This document shows, one piece after another, positions 34,278-44,575 of a stretch of 64,000 bases of DNA; the stretch's first letter is position 1; every line of letters begins with the position of its first letter. This stretch comes from Candidatus Villigracilis proximus (lineage in GTDB: Bacteria > Chloroflexota > Anaerolineae > Anaerolineales > Villigracilaceae). The position numbers and the translations under genes are program-made. The stretch is taken from positions 122,777 through 186,776 of the forward strand of contig JADKBB010000003.1 in the NCBI GenBank assembly GCA_016715195.1, read 5' to 3'. A model generated the notes under the pieces. It did no database searches, had not been told where the DNA came from, and worked only from the letters and a program-made list of their open reading frames with translations.

Positions 34278-34988
34278 TTAATTCTCCGGCTGTAAATCTG
34301 TAAACTTTGTAAACATTTCAGGTGTAAGAATTTTCTCCAGAATATCAAACTCATATTCCGTGCGTTTGATCGCAGCCGCGCGGGCATACGCAAAATGCGG
34401 CCCCTGTTTGGACGAGTCTAAATTCATCTTGCCGTGCGAATCGTTCGGCAAAAAAGCGAGTGCGATCTTTCGCAGAAATGGAACAAAATACAACGCATCC
34501 AACGGCAGATAGATTTTGCCAGAGCGAATGCCCGGGCTTTCGATCAAACTCTTTTGAACAGGATCAATCTCGGGCGGGGTAGGAGGCGTGCCTGGGTGTT
34601 GGTCAAGCCACATGGAGACGTAATTGGTATGGGCGTAGAAATCCTGCGCGGTATGAGTCAATCTTCCAAATGCGATCCAGGCGGAAAGCACACCGGGAGC
34701 AAGCAAAGCTGCGAGTACAAGTCCGCGCTGCTCCGTGATATAGCGATGACCCGCATCAATGGCATTGTTATCAAAATGATATTCGTCGTGACCAAGTTGT
34801 CCGTGCAGGGCATCCTGTTTGCGATTAGCCGCAATGATCACCTCAAGCGCACGCGGACTAACACGGCTGCCGAGGGCTGTGCGGGTCATTTCTTCATGAA
34901 TAGGTACAAGCATTTCACCGCTCTTTGCATAAATTGCTGAATTTACCGGGGAAAACAGTAAATAGAAATTAAGACCCTGGTTTGCCAT
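34278..34988 (-). CDS. Het-C/phospholipase C-like metal-binding protein
   Basis: 236 aa. His and Asp patterns fit the HET-C or zinc-dependent phospholipase C-like fold: VPIHEEMTRTALG, HDEYHFDNNAIDAGHRYI and FGRLTHTAQDFYAHTNYVSMWL, the last being the most diagnostic (H-T-x-x-D-F-x-x-H-x-N). The activity of bacterial Het-C proteins is unknown. There is no clear signal peptide. ATG 34988 has no SD; the internal ATG 34916 (MLVPIHEEM) is an alternative start. It diverges from the PduO gene. Confidence 0.7.
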   Translation of the reverse strand: MANQGLNFYLLFSPVNSAIYAKSGEMLVPIHEEMTRTALGSRVSPRALEVIIAANRKQDALHGQLGHDEYHFDNNAIDAGHRYITEQRGLVLAALLAPGVLSAWIAFGRLTHTAQDFYAHTNYVSMWLDQHPGTPPTPPEIDPVQKSLIESPGIRSGKIYLPLDALYFVPFLRKIALAFLPNDSHGKMNLDSSKQGPHFAYARAAAIKRTEYEFDILEKILTPEMFTKFTDLQPEN

Positions 34989-35007
34989 TTATGCGATGTT
35001 CCATAAA

Positions 35008-35013
35008 ATTATA
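35008..35013 (-). promoter_or_regulatory. -10 element for the Het-C-like gene
   Basis: TATAAT 19 nt before ATG 34988, giving a very short 5' UTR without SD. Confidence 0.4.
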
Positions 35014-35035
35014 AGCGAGGCCGGTATAAAGTGGT

Positions 35036-35041
35036 TATAAT
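35036..35041 (+). promoter_or_regulatory. -10 element of leaderless PduO-type gene
   Basis: TATAAT, GCCCGC (6 nt), ATG 35048; no SD. Confidence 0.6.
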
Positions 35042-35047
35042 GCCCGC

Positions 35048-35590
35048 ATGACTTTTTATACTGCAAAAGGCGACGATGGCACAACGGGCTTGCTCGGCGA
35101 AGGCCGCGTGCCGAAATATCATGTCCGCATGGAAGCGATTGGCGCATTGGATGAAGCATCTGCTGCGCTCGGGTTGGCGCGCGCGCAATGCAGCGCAGTG
35201 CAAACCGCGCCGATCCTGCTTGAAACACAACGCGATCTTTACAAGTTGATGGCCGAAGTAGCCGCCACCCCCGAGAATGCGCCGCGATTTCATTTCATTG
35301 ACGAATCACGCGTGAACTGGCTTGAAAAGCAAACTGACGAACTAAGCATGATCGTTGAGATGCCCAAGGAATTTATTTTGCCCGGAGATACGCTCGGCGG
35401 CGCGGCGCTTTCGCTGGCACGCGCCATTGTCCGCAGGGCGGAGCGCTGCGTGGTGAGTCTCTTTGATGAAGATGAGGTCATCAATCCCGACTTGCAACGC
35501 TACCTCAACCGGCTTTCTTCATTATGTTTTGTGCTTGAGCTGCTTGAGAATCAAAACGCGGGAAAACAGACGAGTCTGGCGAAACCGTAG
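35048..35590 (+). CDS. Cob(I)alamin adenosyltransferase, PduO type
   Basis: 180 aa. PduO-family motifs: FYTAKGDDGTTGLLGEGRVPKYH (ATP-binding N-terminus), EAIGALDEASAALGLA, LARAIVRRAERCVV (about residue 125) and NPDLQRYLNRLSSLCFVL. The enzyme transfers adenosyl from ATP to reduced corrinoid, giving adenosylcobalamin. The acyl-CoA mutase large subunit at 52220 is a likely user in the same genome region. The gene appears leaderless. Confidence 0.93.
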   Translation: MTFYTAKGDDGTTGLLGEGRVPKYHVRMEAIGALDEASAALGLARAQCSAVQTAPILLETQRDLYKLMAEVAATPENAPRFHFIDESRVNWLEKQTDELSMIVEMPKEFILPGDTLGGAALSLARAIVRRAERCVVSLFDEDEVINPDLQRYLNRLSSLCFVLELLENQNAGKQTSLAKP

Positions 35591-35600
35591 GTTAACAACA

Positions 35601-35664
35601 AGATTTCGGAAGTCTTTCCAGAAGCCTCTTAATCATACAGACTCAAAAAAGACTTCCGAAGTCT
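35601..35664. repeat. Palindromic GACTTCGGAAGTC repeat pair, locus A
   Basis: AGATTTCGGAAGTCT and AGACTTCCGAAGTCT face each other across 34 nt downstream of the PduO-type gene. The same 15-mer palindrome recurs at 46987 and 50717, each near a gene end. It may act as a terminator. Confidence 0.7.
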
Positions 35665-35775
35665 AACCACCATCGGGACAATGTGAGCGGAGAGAGGACA
35701 GTTCTATCGTTCGAGCGCAGCCGAAGTGCAGACAGGCTTGTCCTTCGGCTACGGACTTCGCAAAGAGCGCTCAGT

Positions 35776-35837
35776 CCTCCGCTCAGGATGCACAACAGAG
35801 TTTCTCGAAGAACACTCGTCACTTCGCTCAGGATGCA
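35776..35837. repeat. Short direct repeat CGCTCAGGATGCA
   Basis: Two copies of CGCTCAGGATGCA 45 nt apart (35780 and 35825) in the spacer before the DUF554 gene. The surrounding CTTCGGCT/CTTCG-rich sequence looks like intergenic repeat material, not coding. Confidence 0.5.
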
Positions 35838-35859
35838 AATCACATAAAAGGTAACTCAC

Positions 35860-36561
35860 ATGACAGGCACATTTATTAACGTTGCCGCCATTTTGATCGG
35901 CGGAACTATTGGCTTATTTTTCGGCTCCCGTATTCCCGAAAGATTCAAGAACACGGTCATCGCCGGTATGGGGCTTTTCACCGCCGCGATGGGATTGGAA
36001 ATGTTCCTTGAAAGTAAAAATTCATTGATCGTACTCGGTGCATTGATCATTGGCGCACTGCTTGGCGAGTGGATCGGCATCGAAGACGGCTTGCAATCCT
36101 TTGGGCAGATGCTCGAAAAACGCTTTTCATCAGACTCAGAAACTGGCTCGGGTTCCAAATTTGTACGCGGCTTTATGGTCTCTTCATTGCTCTTTTGCAT
36201 TGGACCAATGGCGATCCTTGGCTCGATTCAAGACGGCCTGAATGGAAATTATGAAATGCTGGCTGTAAAATCCACGCTGGACGGGTTTGCAGCGATCGCA
36301 TTTGCATCCACCCTGGGCGTGGGCGTAATGTTTTCTTCGCTCATCATCCTTGTCTATCAAGGCGGCATCAGCCTGCTGGCCGGGCAGCTCGATGCGATCG
36401 TGACCGACCCGATGATGGCTGAATTGATCGCCACCGGCGGTGTAATCCTGATGGGGGTTGCAGTCAGCAATTTATTGGAACTAAAAAAAATCCGCGTAGG
36501 GAATTTCCTCCCCGCTCTGGCAGTCGCCCCATTGATCGTGTGGATATTAAGTTTATTTTAG
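35860..36561 (+). CDS. DUF554 family membrane protein
   Basis: 233 aa with about seven membrane helices. It opens MTGTFINVAAILIGGTIGLFFGSRIPERFKNTV, then GALLGEWIGIEDGLQSFG, MVSSLLFCIGPMAILGSIQDGLNGNYEML and KSTLDGFAAIAFASTLGVGVMFSS, the standard DUF554/YqgA-like pattern. Function unknown; it is usually annotated as a possible transporter. SD AAAGGTAACTCAC precedes ATG 35860. Confidence 0.92.
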   Translation: MTGTFINVAAILIGGTIGLFFGSRIPERFKNTVIAGMGLFTAAMGLEMFLESKNSLIVLGALIIGALLGEWIGIEDGLQSFGQMLEKRFSSDSETGSGSKFVRGFMVSSLLFCIGPMAILGSIQDGLNGNYEMLAVKSTLDGFAAIAFASTLGVGVMFSSLIILVYQGGISLLAGQLDAIVTDPMMAELIATGGVILMGVAVSNLLELKKIRVGNFLPALAVAPLIVWILSLF

Positions 36562-36886
36562 GCAGGAGACTGTTTCTTAATTTGGCCTCTTGCAAAAGTC
36601 CATTTTTTTAACCACAACCCGCAGGGTTCATTAAACCTTCACGGTTTAAAAAATCGACCCCTGTCCAGCGGCGAGGCAAAAACAGGGGTCTGACTTAAGC
36701 GGCCGGCAAAGACCGGGTAAGCTAAAATCATTCTATCTTACTTTTATGAATTATCAATATTGACTTTCAGCGGATATTACCACGGTCTACTGTGTCAGCT
36801 TGATTACTAATAAACTTCACTTCTATTTTAAAAAATAACCACCATAAAGAATAAGGACTCGAGTCCAAAGATGATAAAACTGTATC
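36562..36886. other. Non-coding spacer
   Basis: About 325 bp without a credible ORF. It contains an inverted repeat ACCCCTGT / ACAGGGGT near 36657-36696 and a TTCATTAAACCTTCACGGTTTAA stretch; nothing else is recognised. Confidence 0.6.
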
Positions 36887-36921
36887 AAAAAGCCTCACGA
36901 TGTAAAATCGTGAGGCTTTTT
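36887..36921 (-). terminator. Terminator of the beta-helix surface protein gene
   Basis: 15-bp stem AAAAAGCCTCACGAT / ATCGTGAGGCTTTTT with a 5-nt loop; T run on both strands. Confidence 0.9.
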
Positions 36922-36978
36922 GCGTGCTTTGCTAAATATTGACTTTACTTAAATCAACTTCTTGCTTGAGATATTTTT

Positions 36979-39465
36979 TTATCGAGCAACAAGAACAAAT
37001 ATGCCGGGGAAGTTTACAGTCACAGTAACTGTATTGCCCGATTGCTCAAAGCCAGAGCAGATCATACGTCCGTCATCTGCATCATCAGGGTAGAGCGGGA
37101 AGGATGCGCCGCCGTACTGCTCAAGCGGAAGCTCAACCCAGTCACCTGCTCCATCTTTGGCTTGCGGATCCCAGTAAAGAATGGACATGCGTTTGCCAAT
37201 CAATTCTTCAGGGATGACGAATGTAAGGGTCAGCAAGCCGCCTTCGGTCATGACGGGGATGGGGTTCCCTTCATCATCAAGCCCGACGGTAATCGCTGAG
37301 CCAAAGGTCAGACCAACGGGAAGACGGTCGGGCAGATCGCCTTCAGATGTTTCGCTAAGCTGGCTGCTTCCAGTGAACGGGCAGCCCACTTCCACAGAAG
37401 TACCTGTGTGCAACTGCAATGTAGTACTTGAGAAATTCTCACAATCTTGCAGTACCGGTTCACCATCTCCGTCTTCTGGAATGATGATTTCATTGGTCGG
37501 TTTTCCATCGTCATCATCATCTGAAGGATCCTGCGGAGGACAGGGGTCTTTAATTTTTTCAATAAAAGTATCGCCAAGTCCATTGTCTGAAAACTCAGGG
37601 CTGTTGATAAGAGTCAAATTTCCGTCTGTGCCGGGTTCAGTGTAAATGCCATATTTGCCATTGTTGCTATAAATACCGCTATCCACATTGACCAGGATAT
37701 CTTCAGAGCCAAAACACGCAAAGGTATAGGTGCTGTATGCTTCCACACCATTTCCGCCGTTGGCTGTAACGGTTACGTTAACCAGATCCACCTGCCCGCC
37801 TGCAACTGTTAGCAGTCCCAGGTTGACGTTTTCTGTGAAGAGGCTGTTTTCAATCCACACATTTCCGTCATAGGATTTTACCCATGCCCCATTTTCTGAA
37901 TTACCATTTCCATCAATGAGGACATCCATAAGTGTAATATCACCGTTGCCGGCAAAAGCTTTCATCCCCCAATCACCGTTCTCTGTAAATGTGGCTCCAG
38001 TGATGTCAATATTGCCATTGCCGTTCATGCCATTCAAATACGCACCAATGACCCCATTATGAGAAGCGCCGATATTATCCAGTGCGATGGAACCGGCAGA
38101 TGTGACGTACAAACCTGTCCACGTATTGTTATCAAAGGTGCTGTCGGTCACATTGACTGTCCCTTCACCATAGGCGTTGTCAACATCAGCGCCGTCTTTA
38201 TTGCCATTGGAAATAACGTCTGAGATAAATACATTCCCATTACTGGCAATATACAAACCGGCTTCATCATTGTCTGAGAAATCGCCGCCGCTCACAGTCA
38301 CATCACCTGAGCCTTCATAATTGATCAGATCTGCGCCATCAAAGCCGTTTCCCGTGGCGTCGGTGTTGGTCATGGTGATCGCGCCCTCTGAGTTCACCCA
38401 GATGCCATTATCGCCATTATTGTTAAAGATACTGTCTGTAATTTGGACGCCGCCCGTATTGAGCAGGTCAAAGTTATACACTTCTGCGCCGGCAAAATCG
38501 TTTCCATTTGCCTGCACGGTATCCAGGCTCACAGTGCCGCCTGAGTCAATGCCGATGCCGCTGCCGCCAGTATTATCGTCAAACGTACTGTCCTGCACAA
38601 TTACATCGCCAGTGCCGCTGCACTGTTCCAAAGCCGCATCATAGACACAAGTATCAAGACCTGCGCCGTACCCCAGACTATTGCCGCTTGATACAATGTT
38701 GCTCAAACTTATGTCTCCGGTGGTTTCAACATACAAGCCTGCAACAGCATCTTCCGCGTCAATACTAAGATTGCTCAATGTGACATTTCCATGCCAGTTG
38801 ATGATGGAAAGCGAGACATCAAGCTCGGAATAGTCGGCGTTATCCACAGCATCATCGCCGCTTATTCCGCTCCATCCACCTGTGAATGCAAGATTATCAA
38901 ACCAGGACAGGGTGGTTCCATCAAAAATAATTGGGCTGTCATCTGCATTGGTGTAATCGCCCGCCACCCAGATCACGCCATTGCCGTTGTATGTAATGCC
39001 GTTATCAGAAATTAACGTTGTGATTAACTCTGTAAAAGTGGCAAAGCTATCAGTACAACCATTTGCGCCGCTGGTTGGAGTAACACCATCTGGACACCAA
39101 ATGGGATCACCGGCAAGGATGATCTGAGCAGCTTCTTCACTTGCAAGAGGCTCAATACCGGTCTCACTTACCACAATTAACTCTGTACCATCAGGGATCT
39201 GCGCCATGATCTCTTCCACTGAATCAACAGGGGCTGATTCTTCTACCAAGGCGGACTCTGTGACAATAAGAGTATCAACCTCAGGGGTGGAGGACTCTAC
39301 GACATCTGTCCCGGTTTCAGGAGTAGTTTCTTCCTGTGCAGGTTCAGAGGTTTCTTCGGTTGAACTTCCATCATCAGCGTAGACTGTTGTGGTGCCAACG
39401 GTACTGCTGATGATTACCATAACAACCATAAGCAGAAGCATAAAATGATTCAGTCTTTTTTGCAT
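36979..39465 (-). CDS. Secreted right-handed parallel beta-helix repeat protein
   Basis: 828 aa. A signal peptide (residues 1-30) precedes a Glu/Thr/Ser-rich stretch (about 31-105). From about 140 to 560 short repeats of 20-25 residues recur: SIFNNNGDNGIWVNSEGAITMTN, STFDNNTWTGLYVTSAG, SLFTENVNLGLLTVAGG. Each carries the N-G-x-x-V and DNN turns of parallel beta-helix proteins (polysaccharide lyase or adhesin fold). A Cys-containing acidic linker (CPPQDPSDDDDDG) leads to a beta-sandwich C-terminus. It has no SLH or LPXTG anchor. ATG 39465 has GGGAG 8 nt upstream. Confidence 0.85.
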   Translation of the reverse strand: MQKRLNHFMLLLMVVMVIISSTVGTTTVYADDGSSTEETSEPAQEETTPETGTDVVESSTPEVDTLIVTESALVEESAPVDSVEEIMAQIPDGTELIVVSETGIEPLASEEAAQIILAGDPIWCPDGVTPTSGANGCTDSFATFTELITTLISDNGITYNGNGVIWVAGDYTNADDSPIIFDGTTLSWFDNLAFTGGWSGISGDDAVDNADYSELDVSLSIINWHGNVTLSNLSIDAEDAVAGLYVETTGDISLSNIVSSGNSLGYGAGLDTCVYDAALEQCSGTGDVIVQDSTFDDNTGGSGIGIDSGGTVSLDTVQANGNDFAGAEVYNFDLLNTGGVQITDSIFNNNGDNGIWVNSEGAITMTNTDATGNGFDGADLINYEGSGDVTVSGGDFSDNDEAGLYIASNGNVFISDVISNGNKDGADVDNAYGEGTVNVTDSTFDNNTWTGLYVTSAGSIALDNIGASHNGVIGAYLNGMNGNGNIDITGATFTENGDWGMKAFAGNGDITLMDVLIDGNGNSENGAWVKSYDGNVWIENSLFTENVNLGLLTVAGGQVDLVNVTVTANGGNGVEAYSTYTFACFGSEDILVNVDSGIYSNNGKYGIYTEPGTDGNLTLINSPEFSDNGLGDTFIEKIKDPCPPQDPSDDDDDGKPTNEIIIPEDGDGEPVLQDCENFSSTTLQLHTGTSVEVGCPFTGSSQLSETSEGDLPDRLPVGLTFGSAITVGLDDEGNPIPVMTEGGLLTLTFVIPEELIGKRMSILYWDPQAKDGAGDWVELPLEQYGGASFPLYPDDADDGRMICSGFEQSGNTVTVTVNFPGIFVLVAR

Positions 39466-39485
39466 ATTGGTTTCTCCCAAAAATA

Positions 39486-39523
39486 ATAGTGTTGCGATAA
39501 TTCTTTATTGTATACAACACTAT
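39486..39523 (-). promoter_or_regulatory. Inverted repeat before the beta-helix gene, possible operator
   Basis: ATAGTGTTG and CAACACTAT face each other across 20 nt, enclosing the palindrome TTGTATACAA. It lies 21-58 nt upstream of the start codon, where a repressor would act. Confidence 0.4.
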
Positions 39524-39600
39524 ATTACTTATGAGATGATTTTTTGGGAAGTAATACAACCTTTGATCCACTTACACTTTTGCAAATCGCTGTACCTTTA

Positions 39601-40659
39601 TTACTGACATGGCTTTGATTGCGCGCTAACCGGCAGACCAAAGGCCTCAAAGATAGGTACGCCATCCCATTCGGGCGGGAGGGGCAGACCCAGCACAAAA
39701 GCGGATGTGGCGGCTGTGTCCATTGTGTGGACTTGCGTGGATAACTGTCCCGGCTGCACACGCGGACCGCTGATGATCCAGGGGATGGTCATATCGTCAG
39801 GGATATCATATCCATGTGTGGTGTCATGCCCGCCGTGATCGGAGGTGACGATAATGATGGTGCTCTCGTACATGCCTTGATCTTTCAACGCTTGCAGGAT
39901 CAACCCGAATGCGGCGTCATCAGCGGTGTAGGCTTTCAATTGTTTTTTAGACATCCAGCCATACTCATGCCCGGCCAGATCGCCAGAGGGGAAATGCACA
40001 AACATGAGATTAAATCCCTGCACAACTTGATCGATCGCAAGTTCTTCGATGGCGGAATAATCTTCTATCTTATCCGTGCCATCGATAAATGCAAAATAAT
40101 CCAGGCTGACTGGTTCGGTGATCTGCCTTAGTTTTTCCTTACCGACCACCATGGCTGTTTGTAATCCTGCGGTATGGACGAGGTCAAAAATATCGGTACC
40201 GATGGCAAATCCATTTTGTGGGACGTATAAGTTCCAGCGCACGATATGCTTTGCCGGGCAAGTGCCGACCAGCATGGAAGAATGTGCGGGCAGGGTGGTG
40301 CTGGGCATGATGGTTTGCGCGTTCAGGGTGTATGCGCCGCTTTGCATCAGTGATTGGACATTGAACATCTCTGCTTCTGCAATTGCATCAGGGCGCAATC
40401 CGTCAAAGCTGACGATCAACACACGGTCAATGCGCGGCGGCGGGGTGAATGTGACCGTGGGCGGAAGTGTGGCGGTGGAAGATGGCAGGGTACTGCCCGG
40501 GGTGAGCGTGGCTGTGAGGGGTGGAACAGTTGTCGGCGGGGAAAAGGATGCGAATGATCCGCAGCTTTGCAGGAGAATGCCAAAGAGAGTCAAAATCCAA
40601 AGTTGTGGATTTATGTTCAAGTTGTTTTTCCATTGTGAATTTATTTTTAATACGGGCAT
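39601..40659 (-). CDS. Type I phosphodiesterase/nucleotide pyrophosphatase-like lipoprotein (copy 2)
   Basis: 352 aa. Lipobox ILLQSCG and a Pro/Thr-rich tether. The alkaline-phosphatase-superfamily motifs are VLIVSFDGLRPD (metal Asp), TIMPSTTLPAHSSMLVGTCP (Thr nucleophile), VHFPSGDLAGHEYGW (Asp/His) and IVTSDHGGHDTTHG (DHGGH). It likely cleaves phosphodiesters or releases phosphate from nucleotides outside the cell. ATG 40659 lies 1 nt after the upstream stop; ATG 40683 is an alternative. Close paralogue of the gene upstream. Confidence 0.85.
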   Translation of the reverse strand: MPVLKINSQWKNNLNINPQLWILTLFGILLQSCGSFASFSPPTTVPPLTATLTPGSTLPSSTATLPPTVTFTPPPRIDRVLIVSFDGLRPDAIAEAEMFNVQSLMQSGAYTLNAQTIMPSTTLPAHSSMLVGTCPAKHIVRWNLYVPQNGFAIGTDIFDLVHTAGLQTAMVVGKEKLRQITEPVSLDYFAFIDGTDKIEDYSAIEELAIDQVVQGFNLMFVHFPSGDLAGHEYGWMSKKQLKAYTADDAAFGLILQALKDQGMYESTIIIVTSDHGGHDTTHGYDIPDDMTIPWIISGPRVQPGQLSTQVHTMDTAATSAFVLGLPLPPEWDGVPIFEAFGLPVSAQSKPCQ

Positions 40660-40660
40660 C

Positions 40661-41725
40661 TTATTTACAAATTGTGTCGCCATGTATATTTAAGATCGGC
40701 AAACCGAAGGCTTCATAAACCGGAAAGCCATCCCATTCAGGCTGTAAGGGAAGTTCGAGGGCATAAGCGATGGTGGGCGCAGTATCCATGATGCTGACGG
40801 GCGTTGTGATTTCGCCGGGGGCAATGCCGGGGCCATTCGCCACCCAGGGAATGAGCAGGTCTTCGATCACTGTGCCAACATGGGTCTGATCGTGGCCGCC
40901 ATGATCGGCAGTGACAATGATCAGCGTGCTGTCTCGCAATCCACTTTCATTAAGCGCGGCGAGCAAGTCACCGAGTGCGGCGTCGCCGTCGCGATAGGCC
41001 TTGAATTGCGCGTTAGACATCCAGCCGTATTTATGTCCACGGGTATCGCCGCTGCCAAAGTGGACGAACATCAGATCGAAGCCGGTCGGGATTTGCGCAA
41101 TGGCGGCTTTCATGATCGTGGATTCAATGCCATAGACGATCTCGAATACATCGGTTGTCTCAGGTTCTGCGAGCTGTCTTAATTTTTCCTTATTAACGAT
41201 CATCACTGTTTTCAAGCCGGCCGCGTGCGCCAGATCCCAAACATCCACGCCTTGAGAGTATCCTTTGTAATAGGTGGTTACGTCCCAATCCACGCCATGC
41301 TTGCTTTGGCATGTACCTGAAAACAAGGATGCGTGTGCAGGCAACGTGACTGCATAATTAATGGTGCGTGCGGTTGCGTATGCGCTGGTTTCCATTAACG
41401 ATAAAAGATTTGGCATTGGCGCGGCGGCCACGGCATCGGCACGCAGACCATCATAGGTAATAACGATCACACGCTTGATCCTGGCGGAAGGCGGCTCGGG
41501 CGCGGGCGGAATGACCTCTACGGGAACAGCAGTAACTGTGGAAGTTAACGTAAGTGTGGGGCTGGCTGTTGGTATTGCAGTTTCGATTGGCGCGGCGGTT
41601 GGCAGGATCAGTGTTGGAGTACTTATTAAAATGGGCCGCAGTGCATCCGCCCCCCAGATCACAGGCACAGAACCACATCCCTGCGCCAGCAGGGCAATCA
41701 CAATAAAAATTGAAAAACGCTTCAC
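40661..41725 (-). CDS. Type I phosphodiesterase/nucleotide pyrophosphatase-like lipoprotein (copy 1)
   Basis: 354 aa. Lipobox LLAQGCG, Thr/Pro-rich tether, then VIVITYDGLRADAV, NYAVTLPAHASLFSGTC (Thr nucleophile), VHFGSGDTRGHKYGW and IVTADHGGHDQTH. Motif order and spacing match the downstream copy, so they arose by tandem duplication. The metal and nucleophile residues are kept in both, so both may be active. It begins 4 nt after the urocanate hydratase stop. Confidence 0.85.
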   Translation of the reverse strand: MKRFSIFIVIALLAQGCGSVPVIWGADALRPILISTPTLILPTAAPIETAIPTASPTLTLTSTVTAVPVEVIPPAPEPPSARIKRVIVITYDGLRADAVAAAPMPNLLSLMETSAYATARTINYAVTLPAHASLFSGTCQSKHGVDWDVTTYYKGYSQGVDVWDLAHAAGLKTVMIVNKEKLRQLAEPETTDVFEIVYGIESTIMKAAIAQIPTGFDLMFVHFGSGDTRGHKYGWMSNAQFKAYRDGDAALGDLLAALNESGLRDSTLIIVTADHGGHDQTHVGTVIEDLLIPWVANGPGIAPGEITTPVSIMDTAPTIAYALELPLQPEWDGFPVYEAFGLPILNIHGDTICK

Positions 41726-41729
41726 TATT

Positions 41730-43385
<1,656 letters not shown>

Positions 43386-43454
43386 TATGTGCTCCTTTAT
43401 ATAAATATCCTCGCAGCAATTATATATCGCGCGGAAACATTGATCTAAAATATT

Positions 43455-44285
43455 TTACTCATCTAATAATTTGATCGAGTTAATTACCGACTTTACATCT
43501 TCATAGATCTGCAGCTTGTACTCCTTTAAGTACAACAAAGACAGGCGAATGGTGGAATCGCTGGTGGATTTAAAAAACACAGCTGAATAATAAAATGGGA
43601 TGATCTCTCCCAGATCATTGCTGAACGAAAATTGCCCGCCGATTTCGATCACTTTTACCTGATTCCCATTTTCATATAATTGTGCGGTATCCACTCGAAG
43701 TCCTGGAATCGCCCCTGAAGACTCAAGACTCCGAACAAGTTCTCCCATGGAATTCTCATCAATAGGTATCGAATCCTCCGAGTCCCATCTAAGTTTGGAG
43801 AATCCAAAAGCGAAATTTTTCCTGATATCCGGCCGCAGGGGATAGGAATATAACCTGTCTGAACCGGGGCGATATTCAGCGAGATCCAATTCCATTTGAA
43901 CACGCAAAAGTTCATTCTTAGCCGCTTCCTTCTTGAGGGCAGAATTAAATTCTTCCGAATTTGCGCGAAGGGTCAGCCACCCTGCGGGAAAGACAACTTC
44001 AATCCCAACATCACCATCCGTATATTTCGTGCTTCCGTCGGGCAACTTTTCAAGAGTAGTAGCGGCAGCTTCAGGCAGACCGGGAACATCGTCACCGGGT
44101 GCAGCTTCCGTAGACAGAGGTTGTGCAACCGCTGCAGTTTGTGTTATGGCTGCGTTTGCCGTCAACACAACAACGGTCGAAAGCATATTGAGATCAACAG
44201 GGGTGGGAGCCGCCATTTCAGGAATGGCACATGCGAGTGTTGAGATCAATAAGAGTGTCAATAGATACGATCTTTTGTGTTTCAT
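43455..44285 (-). CDS. Lipoprotein, paralogue family member A
   Basis: 276 aa. Lipobox STLACAIPEMAAPTP, then VVLTANAAITQTAAV shared with members B and C. The body reads GIEVVFPAGWLTLRANSEEFNSALKKEA and ends in SVINSIKLLDE. The GIE(I/V)-x-(I/F)PAGW segment resembles PsbP-like or DUF1795 folds that follow lipoboxes in many surface lipoproteins. Function unknown. ATG 44285 has AAAGGAAA; upstream extension rejected. Confidence 0.75.
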   Translation of the reverse strand: MKHKRSYLLTLLLISTLACAIPEMAAPTPVDLNMLSTVVVLTANAAITQTAAVAQPLSTEAAPGDDVPGLPEAAATTLEKLPDGSTKYTDGDVGIEVVFPAGWLTLRANSEEFNSALKKEAAKNELLRVQMELDLAEYRPGSDRLYSYPLRPDIRKNFAFGFSKLRWDSEDSIPIDENSMGELVRSLESSGAIPGLRVDTAQLYENGNQVKVIEIGGQFSFSNDLGEIIPFYYSAVFFKSTSDSTIRLSLLYLKEYKLQIYEDVKSVINSIKLLDE

Positions 44286-44332
44286 GATTATTTCCTTTCG
44301 TTTAATTGTGCAAAGGTTTCCAATTAGGATCA

Positions 44333-44422
44333 CTAATCCATAGTGACCCCGGTGATTCCAGACATCGAAGATCGGAAAACAGCTTCCTTCAACTCTTCCA
44401 TGACAGACAGGTCAATGGTCAT
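44333..44422 (-). pseudogene. Remnant of a fourth lipoprotein copy (C-terminal end)
   Basis: A 29-codon stretch opening MTIDLSVMEELKEAVF aligns by eye with the C-terminus of member C (MTITLSTVEDLQGIVF). It has no start signal and stops early, so it looks like what is left of a deleted duplicate. Confidence 0.45.
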
Positions 44423-44522
44423 TGTCCTGTCCTTGTTTAATTAAAAATGGATACAACCATATCTGATGGCGTGCGGATTATGCAGGAAGTGAGAATGGGG
44501 ATAACTCCTTCGTGGAATTAAA

Positions 44523-44553
44523 AACCCACCCGGCTATTATAGCCGAGTGGGTT
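44523..44553 (-). terminator. Terminator with TATAAT in its loop
   Basis: Minus-strand hairpin AACCCACTCGGCTA / TAGCCGGGTGGGTT (one mismatch) followed by T5. The apex contains TATAAT, similar to the hairpin at 46308. Confidence 0.75.
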
Positions 44554-44575
44554 ATCGAGACTTATTGCCTTTTCA

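Noticed and set aside
35690..35845. Insertion-sequence remnant
   Set aside because: Only a 13-bp direct repeat and CTTCG-rich sequence; no transposase frame or terminal inverted repeats.
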